A DNA stretch of 64,000 nucleotides from Gossypium raimondii (lineage: Eukaryota > Streptophyta > Magnoliopsida > Malvales > Malvaceae). The notes below the pieces were generated by a model. That model made no database searches. It saw only the letters and a list, made by a program, of their open reading frames with translations, and was not told the DNA's origin. Positions 43,040 through 55,454 of this stretch are shown here, in pieces. Location: the NCBI RefSeq assembly GCF_025698545.1, contig NC_068573.1, forward strand, positions 7,693,001-7,757,000, in the 5' to 3' direction. A program made the translations under genes and the position numbers. How positions within the stretch are numbered: position 1 is the first letter of the stretch; every line of letters starts with the position of its first letter.

Positions 43040-43510
43040 GTGTAACAGATTAGTGAAACCACAAATCCTATACCCCTAAAGTTACAGTGGGACAGATTGA
43101 AGTTATTGTGGCAAATTTTATCTCCCTGAAGTTGCAATGAAGCGGCTTCAAGCCACAAATCTTATCTGCCAAAAGTTACAGTGAAGTAGATTGAAGATAG
43201 TGAATCTTATCTCTCTAAAGTTGCAGTAGAGCATATTAAAGCCACAAATCTTATCTTCCTGAAGTTGCAGTGGAGCAGATTGAAAATAGCAAATCTTATC
43301 TCTCTAAAGTTGCAGTAGAGCAGATTAAAGATACAATTTTTTTCCTTTTGAAGTTATAGTGGGTCAGATTAAATCAAGTCACAAATCTCATCTCCCTGAA
43401 GTTGCAGCGGAGCAGATTGAAGCTATAAGTCTTATCTCTTTAAAGTTGCAGTGGAGTAGATTGAAGCAACAATTCCTATACCTCTAAAGTTGCAGTAGGT
43501 TAGAATGAGG
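43040..43510 (+). repeat. ~45-bp tandem repeat array
   Basis: About ten degenerate units of the form CTTATCTCCCTGAAGTTGCA followed by GTGGAGCAGATTGAAGC. No coding frame persists. It ends about 120 bp before the family A LTR. Confidence 0.85.
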
Positions 43511-43627
43511 CTACTTGAAGAAAGGAAGCACCAAAGAATTTTAGATTCAGTAAAACCATGCAAAATTGGCCTTTTCAAATGTCTTTACTCCATTCTCGTT
43601 ACACGACAATGAACAAAAAGGGGCAAC

Positions 43628-45070
43628 TGTAAAAAGCCAATTCTGCCAAGCCCACTAAACAAATAATATAATAAATAAAACCCAATAATTAAAAGTCCAA
43701 TATTAAAAGTCCAGTCCATTACAAAATAGTAGGCCCAAATTTACAAGCCCAAATCAAGAAAAAACCTAAAGGCCCAAATGGCCCAAAAGCCTAAAAAAAT
43801 TTCAGAAACAAAAACCCTAGTGCCGCACCCTAGCCTGCGCCACCGCCACCCCTAGCACCTGCCACAAACTGCTCTGTCAACTACCCCTGCAAAAATAAGC
43901 AAAAAAATGCAAGAACAGTAGTAAAAAGAAAGAGAAAATAGTATATAAGTTTGCTATAAAGCCACAACATCAGAGCAACTCCTTTTTTTTTTATAGAGAA
44001 GAGAAATAAAAAAAAAAGACAGAAAACTTCAAAAAAGGTGATTTTTTTAACCTATATATATAAAAAGTGAACAAAAAAATCAAAAATTTTTTACCTTTAA
44101 GGCTGGTAGTATTAAGATTTGGGCTCGGGAAGCCAAAAGGCCAAAAAAGGAAAATTTTTATGTTTTTCGGCCACCGTGGACAGCGGCATTGTTGCCGGTG
44201 ATCGGTGGCCGCCATGGTGGCCCGACGGCTGGATTCTGAGCTATGCTAGGAGAGAAAAAAAGAACAAAGTTTAAAAAAAACAGTTTTAAAATGATTTTTT
44301 AAGCTTTTTTGGTTAAATAGGGTGCCAAAATGGCACCGTTTAGAGGTGCTCCAAAATGCCCCAAAACGACAAAATGGAACCGTTTAGAGGTGTTCCAAAA
44401 TGCCCCAAAACGACGTCGTTTTGGGGCCAAACTGATCCGACTCAACCCAACCCAGCAGGATCCGCGTGTTTTTTTAAGGGGATCTAATTCGCTTTTAGTT
44501 CTTCCGCTTTTTTATATTTTTAAATCCAGTCCTTTTATGTTTTTTTTAATTTTTACCCTATGATTTTGGTTTTGTTGCAATTCAGTCCCTTAAGGAACGA
44601 CGCGTTTCGGGATAGGGAATAATTTCCTAGTAGTCCCTCATCCTTTACACGTGTTTTATTTTGGTCCTAATTCCAGCGTTTTTTTAAAATTTATCCATTT
44701 AAGTTTATTTTTTTTATTTCGATCCTTCGACCATTTAGTCTCTGTTTTTTTTTTGTTGTTCTTTTTAATATTTTTGCATCTTTATTTTAGTATTTTATTT
44801 ATTTATTTTATTTAAATTTATGCTTTTTAATTTCATTCTAAATTCTAATTTATTCCTCGATTTATTTCATTTCAATCTTTTATAATTTTTATTTTAGTTA
44901 TTCACGTAATTATCTATTTACTTGGTTTTTTTCAATTTATGCACTTAATTTTATTTTAATTCCAATTTTATCCTTTATTTATTTAATTTCAAATTTTCAA
45001 TTTTTTCTTTAATTATTATTTCTTTGCCCTTATCTTATTTTCATGATGTTTATATTTTCATCGTATTACA

Positions 45071-45122
<52 letters not shown>

Positions 45123-45969
45123 TATGTTAATAATATGATGGTAACTATTATAATTATTTTATTATTATTAAATTTGTTTTATTATTATTATTATCATTAT
45201 AGTGTATTATCATCATTCACTAGCATAGTATTTTCATTTTATTAATTTACCCATTTATTATGTCATTTTTTACTCATTATTATATTACTTCATTGTGTTT
45301 ATATTTGTGCCAAGTGTCGTATTTAAACATATTTGTCGGTTTTTATATCATATCTGAATAAACTAAATATATATAATTTTAAGTGTTACGTTAATTTTTA
45401 CGATGCATAAAAAATGAACTTTTTTAAACCGAGGTAAATGATCATTATTTCGAATTTAGAAGAGTCAAGTTCTAACTTACGAAATATGGTTTCTTTCTAA
45501 AATCGAGATAATCGAATATATTTAAAAAAATAAAATTTTTAGCGTTTATTCTCGTTTTCAAGGATCCAAGGCATTATGTCCTAACTTACGGGACATAATC
45601 CTTTCTTCTCGAGTAACCTGAAATAAGTCCATTTTCGTGCAAACTAATTTAATTAAGTAATGTTTTAATAAAGGATCGTATTTTAAAATCTCCTTAAATT
45701 TTCAATTTATACTAAAGACACCAAGTAATCAACTAGGTACCAATTTTGGGCGTAACGAGGGTGTTAATCTTTCCTCGTGTGTAACCGACTCCTGAACCCA
45801 TTTTTTGGATTTTTGTAGACTGAAAAATATTGCTTTAACAAATCAAACCTCTTATTAAAACGATCAAATTATGAGGTGACCCGATCACACCTCTTAAAAG
45901 TGATTGGTGGCGACTCCCATTTTCGTCTTTTTCTTAAAATAAAAAGTTGATTTCAAACAGGTTTTGACA
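43628..45969 (-). mobile_element. Second family A LTR-like element, opposite orientation
   Basis: Read on the minus strand it begins TGTCAAAACCTG and ends GGCTTTTTACA. It shares GGAGTCGCCACCAATC, the GAGGTGTGATCGG phrase and the ACGACGTCGTTTTGG motif with the element at 5662-10952. The flanks (minus strand CATAT and GTTGC) do not form a target duplication, so one boundary may be rearranged. Frames at 43991-44215 and 44330-44563 are inside it and are not genes. Confidence 0.65.
45071..45122. repeat. (ATT)n microsatellite
   Basis: About 17 ATT units. Shorter ATT runs follow at 45160-45195. Confidence 0.95.
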
Positions 45970-46047
45970 ATATGTTTTAATGTTTCGTTTGTTCGGTAAT
46001 GCTCCGTAACCTTAATCCGGCGACGGATACGGGTTAGGGATGTTACA
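45970..46047 (-). mobile_element. 5' terminal 78 bp of a TGTAACA-family LTR
   Basis: On the minus strand it starts TGTAACATCCCTAACCCGTA at 46047 and continues with CCGTCGCCGGATTAAGG, matching the leader of the elements at 649 and 7629. It then stops at the start of the family A element. Confidence 0.75.
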
Positions 46048-46785
46048 GTGTGTTGTCCACCCTAGTCCAATTCTAAGTAGGATGTTGTTTTTCTATTTGA
46101 AATAAACCACTACAACTCAACAAGGGTTTTACCTTCTATTCAAATAAATAGATGGTGCCGGTAAAGCTGTAGACACAACTTTGAGAGATTATTATGCTAT
46201 CGAAAAATAGAGAAAATTTATTCTCAACTATTAAATATATTTTTCCAGAATATCAAATTTACTGATTTCTATTAAAAAAGAGAGAATTTTAATTTTCACC
46301 CCAAAAAGAAAAGAAAACTTTTTCTAGTTTTGTGTTTTAATTCAATTAGTTCGAGCCCACACTCAAAGCAGTTTGTGGTACGAGAATAGTGGAGAAGATC
46401 ATTTGGTTGAAATCCGAAAAACTTCAAGGATCTGCTTATCCGAAAATACATGTATGATTTTGGTTCAAATTTATTGCTATAAATATCAACCGGGTCGGTT
46501 TTCAAAATTTTAATTTTTCACTGTGCAAGAAAATAGTTTTCAAATCGGAGTTTTTCCAACATGCTTGTCAGTATATAGCAATGAGCTATCTCATCGGATT
46601 CATGCTAGTGAGTTCTAGCCTTAGCTTGGTTGGCCAGAGGGCATTTTTTTTATCAAGAACCATCTATGTTTCTCACAACTTAGGATAATTGATAAGGTTC
46701 CTTTTTCATTCCTTATAATTGTTTTCGTTCAACTTGTTCTTAGTAAGGATATTAATTAAAGGAGTCGATGTCATTTTCGAACTAT
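46048..46785. other. Gene-free stretch, target of the second CACTA
   Basis: AT-rich, with no recognised gene. Together with 56363 onward it was continuous before the CACTA inserted. Confidence 0.5.
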
Positions 46786-46805
46786 CACTACACCAAAACA
46801 GGTCT

Positions 46806-47315
46806 TTAGCGGCGTTTTTTTAGGCCTTTAGCGGCGCTTTTTAACGCCACTAAAGGTATTTGCGGCGCTTCCACAAGCGCCGCAAAAAAGGCCGCTAACG
46901 AAAACGTCGCAAACGTTTGCAGCGTTTACAAACAAAACGCCGCTAAAGACCATGTTCTTTAGCGGTAGAAAAACGCCGCTAAAGACCATGTTCTTTAGAG
47001 GCGCTTAGAGAAAAACGCCGCTAAAGATCATGTTCTTTAGCGGCGTTTTTTATTAAGCGCCGCTAAAGAACATGGTCTTTAGCGGCGTTTTTTTCTAAGC
47101 GCCTCTAAAGAACATGGTCTTTAGCGGCGTTTCTTTTTAAGCGCCGCTAAAGAACATGGTCTATAGCGGCGTTTTTTTCTAAGCGCCGCTAAAGAACATG
47201 GTCTTTAGCGGCATTTCTTTCTAAGCGCCGCTAAAGAACATGGTCTCTAGCGGCGTTTTTTTCTAAGCGCCGCTAAAGAACATTATCTTTAGATGCGTTT
47301 TTATACAAAAATGCC
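46806..47315. repeat. Left subterminal hairpin array of the second CACTA
   Basis: About eight palindromic units combine TTTAGCGGCG and CGCCGCTAAAG with ACATGGTC or GACCATGT spacers, period about 55-60 bp. The orientation of the spacers flips near 47040. Confidence 0.9.
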
Positions 47316-47552
47316 ACTATTTTTGGGATTTTTTTATATTAAATTTTTAATTTTTTCAGCCCTCCTGTAGCAACAAATTAAAAGTAACCAGATCTAAACC
47401 AGCCAAAAGCAATAAATTTATATAATATTTCAAATTAAACGAATAAAATAATATTAATATAAATAAATAAAAGTGAATTCATATTATTTTTGCAAAATGT
47501 TAAATGTTAAAATGATAAAAATATTTATGCAATACACTATGATGGACGGAAG

Positions 47553-49213
47553 TTACATTGAAACATCTTCATCATAGTCTGAAGCCTGCTGCGTTGGAGT
47601 TCGTTGTACATTTTGCTCGCTCGCTTCTCTCGCTGCAGCCTCTGCTTCCCTCGCTACCGCCTCAGCTTTAAGTTGTAGCTGGAGTTCTTCATATTTCCTT
47701 TGAACCTCAACTGTGGTCGCTTGCATCTGAGCAATTTGGTCTTTTAACCTCTGAACTTCAGCTTGAGCCTGACTCCCCGAAGCCATGTATTGCTGCGAGC
47801 TGGATCCAAATATTGGGTTGGGCTAATAAAAGATCCTTGAAATCGAACCCGACCATACCTTTCAGGACCCAAAACTTCAGTAATAATCCGGTTATCAATG
47901 TCTTCAAGATGAACAGAACTATCACTAGAAGCAATCGCAGACTAAAATCTTTTGTCTTTTAGTTTTTCCTAATAAATAAATCACATAGTTAGGAGCATAA
48001 TATATATTAAAAAATATGCAACATAACAATAGTCGCATTACAAGCAATGAATTAAACCATTAGGAAATAAACATTATAAATAACTAAAACAAGTCAAATC
48101 GTATTAAGTAAACGTACCATTATTTCACCAGCTTCAGGAGTCATGGGAGATCCATCTTTCTTCCTATGTGTAATTTCAAAAAGTTGAAGGCGTCCAACTT
48201 TTTGACCGAACGACAGTTCCTACTATAGTAGTAAAAATATTATTTAATGGAAAGTTATACATATTTGACAATATTAAAAAATTAAAAATACCTCCGCCTC
48301 AGCTACACATGTAAAACTTCTCGACCCGGCTGTGTGAGTGAATTTTTGTTTCTGCCTGCTGCTTTTTCCAACTTGTTCACGATCCTACGTTATGAAATTT
48401 TTAGTACGTAAATAGTAAATACTATAAACCAAAATAATTACAATAGTTTGGAAGTACGTCATACCTCGCCTTTCTTCGAATGCCAAAATCTAACCGCATC
48501 TTCCCATTGGTACCTCAACATACCCAGCGACACATTTTGCAATTTCTCATCGAGGGTTGTTTTTGTCTTATAATAATTTTTCTTCAAAGTACTTTTATTG
48601 CCTCTCCATCTTTTTCCCAATGCCTTCTTTACATAAGCATCCGAGACCTCTAAAGCAAACCTCGCCTACAAAAAACACAAGTTAATAAAGTAAATATAAA
48701 TGAAACTATTTCCCAAGCATTACAGATGACATTAACATTTTGCTACCTTAATATTATCGATGGCTTGGTTTTTGTTGCTATCGGGCATTTGACGCCATGA
48801 CTCGTAGTTGATAGGCAACATATTCGCATTTCGTGCTAAAATGCCCATGTATCCTGTTAAAAGTCGAGTTTCTGATCCAACAGGCTGACCAAAACTGTTT
48901 CGTCCAACTTTGACATGCTCGACTGGATCTAACTCGTATAACTCTCTAAGTAGCGTACTTCCTCGACCTCTGCGCGTCCCACCATTTTCAGCTACAAATG
49001 GTATATTATAATATAAGAATTTGAAAAATAAATCAATTATAAGTCAACAAGCATGTAAATTAAATGTAAAATTACTTTGAACTTCTGTAGGATCTTCAGG
49101 TGTAATCGGAACATTCGAAGATCCAATTGCTGTCTATTGTTCAGTACTATTTGTTTCTGTCGAGTTTGGATCATTTTGAACAATGCTTCTCCTTAGAATT
49201 TTTCTTTTAGGCA
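47553..49213 (-). pseudogene. TnpA-like gene (plant transposase, Ptta/En-Spm family), broken
   Basis: In CACTA elements, TnpA-type proteins bind subterminal repeats and help excision. Exons read on the minus strand: from ATG 49213 (MPKRKILRRS) to about 49073; about 49000-48752 (TRRGRGSTLLRELYELDP ... PINYESWRQMPDSNK); about 48667-48480 (ALEVSDAYVKKALGKRWRG, then a KSTLKKNYY segment and WEDAVRFWHSKKGE); about 48386-48294; about 48216-48120 (RLQLFEITHRKKDG); and a last exon from about 47945 to the stop at 47553, ending in an Ala/Glu/Gln-rich coiled coil. Two lesions: a stop after NSTEQ in the first exon, and an apparent one-base loss near 47811 that shifts the frame between a PTQY segment and the GSSSQQY segment. 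GT-AG junctions look intact otherwise. Confidence 0.8.
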
Positions 49214-49364
49214 TTTTATCTGCAATACACATAAAATGTAAGTAAACTTAATAACTAATTACAACAATAACAGTACATATAAAATAGTTGAAATATATAA
49301 TAAGACCAAGATTTAAATTATGATATTAAATATATTTAAACAATCATAAAATCTTACTACATCA

Positions 49365-50640
49365 TTATTCGTAAATATCTTCATCCGTATCCTGACGAAC
49401 CCATTGAAATTGTGCACTAGTACTAGGGATATTATCGTTTAAGTTTTGTTCTGGAAAGGCCAAAGTTTCTGATCTGTCGTCGATGTTATCTCTACTTCCA
49501 CTACCCATGTCAAACAAGTCTCTAGGGATGTTACAGAGTACAACGTACCAACCCTCATCAGTTGGATCTTTTGAGTAAAAAACTTGTTTGACTTGAGATG
49601 AGAATACATACGGCTCATCTATCAGTTGTTGTCCTGTGTGAATCAATCGGCCAAAGTTCACCATTGTAAAACCAAATTGATCTTGCTTAATTCCACGAGC
49701 CGTATTAACATCGGCCCAATCACCTCGAAATAAGACAACTTTCCATTTGTCGTAGTAATCCAACTCAATTATGTCAGTAAGATGTCCGAAATATTCCACA
49801 TTTCCCTCGACAGGATTATTGTCCCTAGCACTAGCATAACTTGTAATTGCAGAATTAACAACTATTCCACAATTTTGCGTTCTCCTCAACCTCTCGCGAT
49901 ATTTTGTATGAAATCTGAATCCGTTGATGAGGAACGCACTATATCTTTTAAGTATTCGATTTGGACCTTGGGAGAGCCATTTAACTTCATCGTTTACGTT
50001 CTTCCCACTCCAAACCTATTGAATGGAAAGTAAACTGAGTAATTAAAAATGTTATGAGAAAACATTATTATTTGTAAGCGGAAGCTCCAACTGCATACCG
50101 TTTGGCTTAACCATTCATAAAAAGATTCTGTAAACAACTTATTGATATCTCGATGTTGTGTTCTTCGGGAGCGTGAACGAGATCTCAATATTTGTTTGTA
50201 CTCACTATGTTAAAAAAATGTTCACTTTGTTAGAAGATAAACAATTTTTAGTTTGATAAATATTTATCAAATTTGTAGAACTTACTTCCATAAAGGTTCT
50301 ATTGATTCGTGGTGAAACAGAACATATCGATGTGCTTGTACCCATGATAAATGATCTAATTCTGCAATTTCAACTTTGCCGATTGGTTCTCCAAAACTTT
50401 GGAACAAATAAGTATCGGCTAAGTTATGGTCCGTGAGTCCAGTTTATGTTGACACACTTCTTACACGGGCAAAGAATCATGTTCTCTTAGCTTGCATATT
50501 GAAATGCAAAATTTGGAAAATACTGTACTCCATTTCGATAACCGTTGCTAACCCTTGACAAATTCATCCAAGACCGGTCCATTTCTTAATTCTTGAAGTC
50601 TGACGTTGACAATAATTTGCATGGGTAAGTTAAAACACCA
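49365..50640 (-). pseudogene. C-terminal part of the CACTA TNP2 transposase (DUF4218 end plus DUF4216)
   Basis: The last exon (about 50027 to the stop at 49365) reads WSGKNVNDEVKWLSQGPNR, then LINGFRFHTKYRERL, TQNCGIVV and ELDYYDKWKVVLFRGDW, the hallmark order of the DUF4216 domain downstream of the TNP2 transposase core. An upstream exon (about 50205-50094) contains SRRTQHRDINKLFTESF. Before it, about 50420-50286 holds IAELDHLSWVQAHRYVLFHH, the end of DUF4218. Further upstream, stops appear (near 50440-50480), and the Transposase_21 catalytic domain is absent; the sequence becomes a TTATGTAAG-rich repeat. The intact reading frame of the last exon suggests fairly recent decay. Confidence 0.82.
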
Positions 50641-50654
50641 GATATAACTATAAA

Positions 50655-51250
50655 TGAGTTATGTAAGTTATGATATGATATATTTTTATGTATTATGTAA
50701 GTTATGTACTAAGTTCTGTATTATGTAAGTTATGTAAGTTGTGTATTATGTGAGTTATGTAAGTTATGTAAGTTATTTAATTTATGTAAGTTTATATATA
50801 AGTTATGTAGGCTATGTATTATCTAAATAATGTAAGTTAGGAAGGTTATGTATTATGTAAGTTATTTAAGTTATGTAAGTTATGTAAGTTATGTAGGCCA
50901 TGTATTATGTTATTATATAAGTTATGCAAGTTTATATATTGTATGTTATTTAAGTTATGTATCGGTTATTATATTGTATGTTATTATATAAGTTATTATA
51001 TAAGATTCTATATAGGTTTATATATTGTATGTTATTTAACTTATGTATTATGTAAGTTTATATATAAGTTATGATATATATTATTGATAACTTTGAGTTA
51101 TGTAAGTTATGATATATATTATTGATAGATTTTGAAAAATTATAGATTTTAAAAATATATATTAAAAATGTATATAAATATTTATAAGATATGTATGTTA
51201 TATATTAAAAATTTGGTTATGCAATTTATGTATTATGTAAGTATATCACT
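50655..51250. repeat. Degenerate TTATGTAAG simple repeat
   Basis: Many copies of TTATGTAAGTTATGTA and TATTATGTAAG variants over about 600 bp, occupying the place where the TNP2 core would begin. Non-coding. Confidence 0.85.
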
Positions 51251-53200
51251 TTTATACTTCTTATTTATAACTATTTTTAAAATTTAAAATTTGTTTACTA
51301 ATAAATTTGAAATATAGGTTATATATCCAATTTAAATTTATTCAATAAATTATAAAATTTATTATTAATAAAATTGGAATATAAGCTATATGTCCATATT
51401 AATATATGTTATATATTAATATATGTCCCAAATTGATTGCGTTTTTTGCACGAAAGGTTGCTTACATGGTTCAAAATCAAGTAAGGAAAATATTTTCAGC
51501 AAAGAAAACCGAACACATGAAGTACAATTTGAGATTTAAGCAAAGACTAAATTCTGTATCCGTACATGGTTGATTTAGCAGCAAAAAACAATAAAATGCT
51601 GGATCTTAGCAGCAAAAACAGATGAGAAGGTACAATCTAATTAGCTGCAAAAACCAATTAAAATCCTTTATATCCTAAATCCAAAACCATTTAAATTACA
51701 AAACCTAAATTATGTTTTGTAAACTTATGCATTATTTAATCATTTGAAATATATATATAATTACAACGAACAAAAATCAAATCTGAACCTGAAACAAATT
51801 TACATGAACTAAAAATTTTAAATCAATTTAGTTCACAATTGCAATTATATTTTATTTCAATTTGGATCTTTACAAACCATGAGAATACTATATAATATTT
51901 GCAATTATATTCCATAACCGAAATTAATTCAAACACTTAGTAGAAAGATGGAGCAAAAAACATCTTGAACACCAGAACAATAACCAGAAATAAATACAAA
52001 AAGCAGCAACATTAACCACAACGTGCAGCAAAAAAATAACTTGCAACAACATTAACCCCTAACATTAACCAACAACATTAAGCAAACTTCCAGCAAAAAT
52101 GTTCACTTGTAGCATCATTAACCAAATACCAAATTAAAACAGTCCCAACTACAAATATACCAAATATAAAAACAGTCCAAAATCACATGTAAATTTACAA
52201 AACGAAAAAACAAATAAAATAAAGGATAAACTAACTTTCTGGTTATCTACCCTTTCTATGTATTGCTCCAAACCAGTGAGAGGTACCAAATTTGCAGACT
52301 AGATTGGTAAAACTAAATTGCTGCAACCAAAGGAAAGAAAAAATTAAGAAAAAACTAAACTTGTTCAACTTCATCACTAAAACAAATTTACATGAACTTA
52401 AGTGAATAATCAGTTGTCAACTTATCTAAATCAAAATATTATAATAGCGTATTTTACATATAAAATTTTCTTAAATTTTATCTTGATTAAACCTAAATAG
52501 AAAGACAAAACAAACGTCCTTACTCCTTTAAACAAAAATAATTAGAAATACAAAACAAGGTTTAGAATATCTTTGCAAAATCGTTTTAATTTGAAATTAA
52601 CTTTAACCGAAACAAATTAAAAAATATATCAATACAAAAATTACTTAGGCATTCGAAAGCAAAAATGTTCACTTGTCAAAATGTTACTGCTTAATACCCT
52701 AAACAAAAATAGTTACTGCTTAATACCCTAAACAAAATAAATTGGTAAAGCTAGAATTAAGAGAAAAGAATTTCATACCTTTACGAAGACGGAGAGAAAG
52801 TAAATCGGGCTGGATGTGATTCCACGATACTCAAAATGAGATTGTTTTATGTGTTCGGAAACCCTAAAACCATGGACGAAATGGAATGTTAATGATATTG
52901 AACCCTAAACATGAAAAAAAGAGGGAAATCAAACCGGTTCTTGCTTACCCAAATAACTATTCCACTGTTCGTCTTCCTCCAACGGCTGTGAAGAATTAAA
53001 CGCACTAAACCGACGAAATGAAGAACCGAATAAACTAAAAGACTCCGTGAATGTTTGGAATTAGGGAAGTGGAGGAAATTTCGAAAAGAAATTAGGGATT
53101 TGGAAGGGGAAGGAAGCTAAGTTAGGGGCTGGGTACGATTTTAGGGTTCGAAAGGGGAAAATATGTCACGCCAAGCAGAACGACGATGTTCTGAATAACT
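51251..53200. other. Gene-free interior of the second CACTA
   Basis: AT-rich sequence with no recognised exon. A pattern such as CAGCAAAAACAG at 51570-51640 and 51990-52100 is repeated loosely. The 52790-53160 part is more GC-balanced with TTAGGG- and GAAAT-like phrases, plausibly the original 5' leader/promoter of the minus-strand transposase genes. Confidence 0.45.
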
Positions 53201-53214
53201 GAAAACGACAGCGT

Positions 53215-53990
53215 CTTATTTCAACCATGAAAACTTGCGGCGTTTTTTACCATAGCGCCACTAGCGCCCTTAATGTGCAAGACAAAACGAGAACGTTTTT
53301 GTTTAAACTACAACGAAACTTTGCGGCGTTTTAATCATAGCGCCGCTAATGCTCACATTTTGTGGCGTTTTTATCATAAACGCCAATAATAATACAGCAA
53401 AACGGCCTCGTATCAATAAATGTTAAAACATTTTTGCGGCGATTGAACCAAAGCGCCACTAAATATAAACCAAAACGCAGTCGCTTCATCAACACTTACC
53501 TCAAACCCGTGGCGGTTTCCAAAAAACACCAATAATAACATTTACAAAACGGTAGCGTTTCTACAAATTTTGGATCATTTTCAGGCGTTTTTAGTAAAGC
53601 GCCACTAACTATAAGCTCAAACGAAGTCGTTTCCCCAACAGTTAACTCAACCTTGTGGCGTTTTCATAAAAACGCCACAAATACCATAGACAAAACGACA
53701 ACATTTCAATAAACATAATTACAATTTTGCGGCGTTTTATACAAAGCGCCACTAATAGAAACGTAAAACGGCGCAGTTTTATTAACTCCTAATACAATCT
53801 TGCGGCGTTTTGTTAATGCGCCACTAATAGAGAAGAACAAAACGGCTCGTTCCCTTCCCGCCATTCATGATTTTATGGCGTTTATGTATAAGCGTCGCTA
53901 ATGCCGCTACAAGTCCCACAGGAAACGACGCTGTTTTACTTAACGTTAAAATACTTTTCCGGCGTTTTTACGTAAACGTCGCTAAAGCCT
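53215..53990. repeat. Inner right subterminal array (GCGGCGTTTT / GCGCCACTAA)
   Basis: About nine diverged units combine TTTGCGGCGTTTT, AAGCGCCACTAA and an AAAACGGC/AAACGACG spacer, period about 80 bp. More diverged than the left array. Confidence 0.85.
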
Positions 53991-54494
53991 TTCATAACAA
54001 AAAATATTTAAAATTTCAACAAAATTTAAAAATATTTATAATTTATTTTAAATTATATCTACGCTAATAATAGAATACAAATATACTACCTCGTGAGTTG
54101 TCAAATTAGTGTCATCCAAGATTGAAGTTAAATTGATCCAAAATTAAAACCAAAGTTATAAAATGGAAAATTTAATAATAAATAAAAGGAGAGAATAATA
54201 CATTTAAAAAAATAAATTAGCATTTTAAAAATAAATCCATCAATCTATTTTTATGTTGAATAAATATAAATATTTATGTATGCAATATATAAATAAAAAT
54301 TATGTTAATTATATCAATAATTGTCTTATTATTTTACAAGATTTCGATCAAATTAAAATTCATGTACGTATACAATTTAACATTAAATCATTCCTAATGT
54401 ACCCTTTTGGGATTTAACCCATTTTGATATATATATATATATATATATTAAAATGATAATTTATATTTATCTTATTTAGATTTATATTCTAAAA

Positions 54495-55440
54495 AATCCA
54501 AAATTAAACCCTAAACCCGTGACCCGTAACCCTAAACCTGTTTTGGTGTAGTTAACCTAGAAACTACAAACAATAACAACCAAACCCTAAAATCCAACCC
54601 CCCTATACCATAAACCTGCTTAAATCATAAATTCTAAACCTTAAACCCCAAAAACCAAACCCCAAACCTCAAACCCTAAGCCCCAAATCTCAAACCCTAA
54701 AAGTCAAAACCAAAAATCCTAAACCGTAATATTCCTAAGCCATATTTTTGGGAAATTGTGTGGCCAATGTTACTGTATACAAAACATATATTTTATATCA
54801 TATATTAAATTGCATGAATCTTTAGTAAAATCTAAATGTTCTTCAATTTTTAAATAGTATCCTTAAACCCAAAACTCAAACTCTAACACATAAACTATTA
54901 ACCCAAAATAATAAACATTAAACTGTAATCCCTAAAACTCTAAACCATAGACATTAAATCATATATTCCATAACGTAAACCCTAAAATAAAATAAAAATT
55001 TTGCAGCGCCACTAAAGTTCCCAACAGGCCTAACCTAATCCTGAATCTCTAAACCCTAAATCACTAACTCTTAACTTCTAACCCTTAACCCCAAACCACT
55101 AACCTTGCTAACTACTAACCCCTAAATTACCTTATTTAATATATAAATTAAAAATATTAATTAATCAAAACCCTAAATCCTAACCCGAATCCCTAACCCC
55201 TAACCCTTAAACCTTATTTCATAAAAATTAAAGCACACTAATTAATTTAAACCCTAAATCCTAAATTGACACCGAATCCATAAACATTAAATCCCTAACT
55301 CTTAATCTCTAACCCCTAAATTACAACCCTTAAACTAGAATCCCTAATTCCATAATCTATAAACGTTAAAATTGTAACTCTTAAACCGGCCTTAAATCCT
55401 AAATTAACCATATACCCTAAACTATATATATTAAACCCTA
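54495..55440. repeat. Telomere-like CCCTAAA-rich tracts in the second CACTA
   Basis: Repeated AAACCCTAAACCC, CCCCAAACCTCAAACCC and CCTAACCCC variants, split by an orphan CACTA terminus at 54537-54552 and AT-rich pieces. Comparable to 18377-18800. Confidence 0.75.
54537..54552 (+). repeat. Orphan CACTA right terminus inside the element
   Basis: CCTGTTTTGGTGTAGT matches the terminal inverted repeat except for the last G, which is T here. No partner left terminus was found within 46786-56362 apart from the outer one. Confidence 0.8.
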
Positions 55441-55454
55441 AACTATAATGAAGT

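Noticed and set aside
45024..45245. An isoleucine/tyrosine-rich open frame
   Set aside because: It is the translation of the (ATT)n microsatellite and its neighbours.
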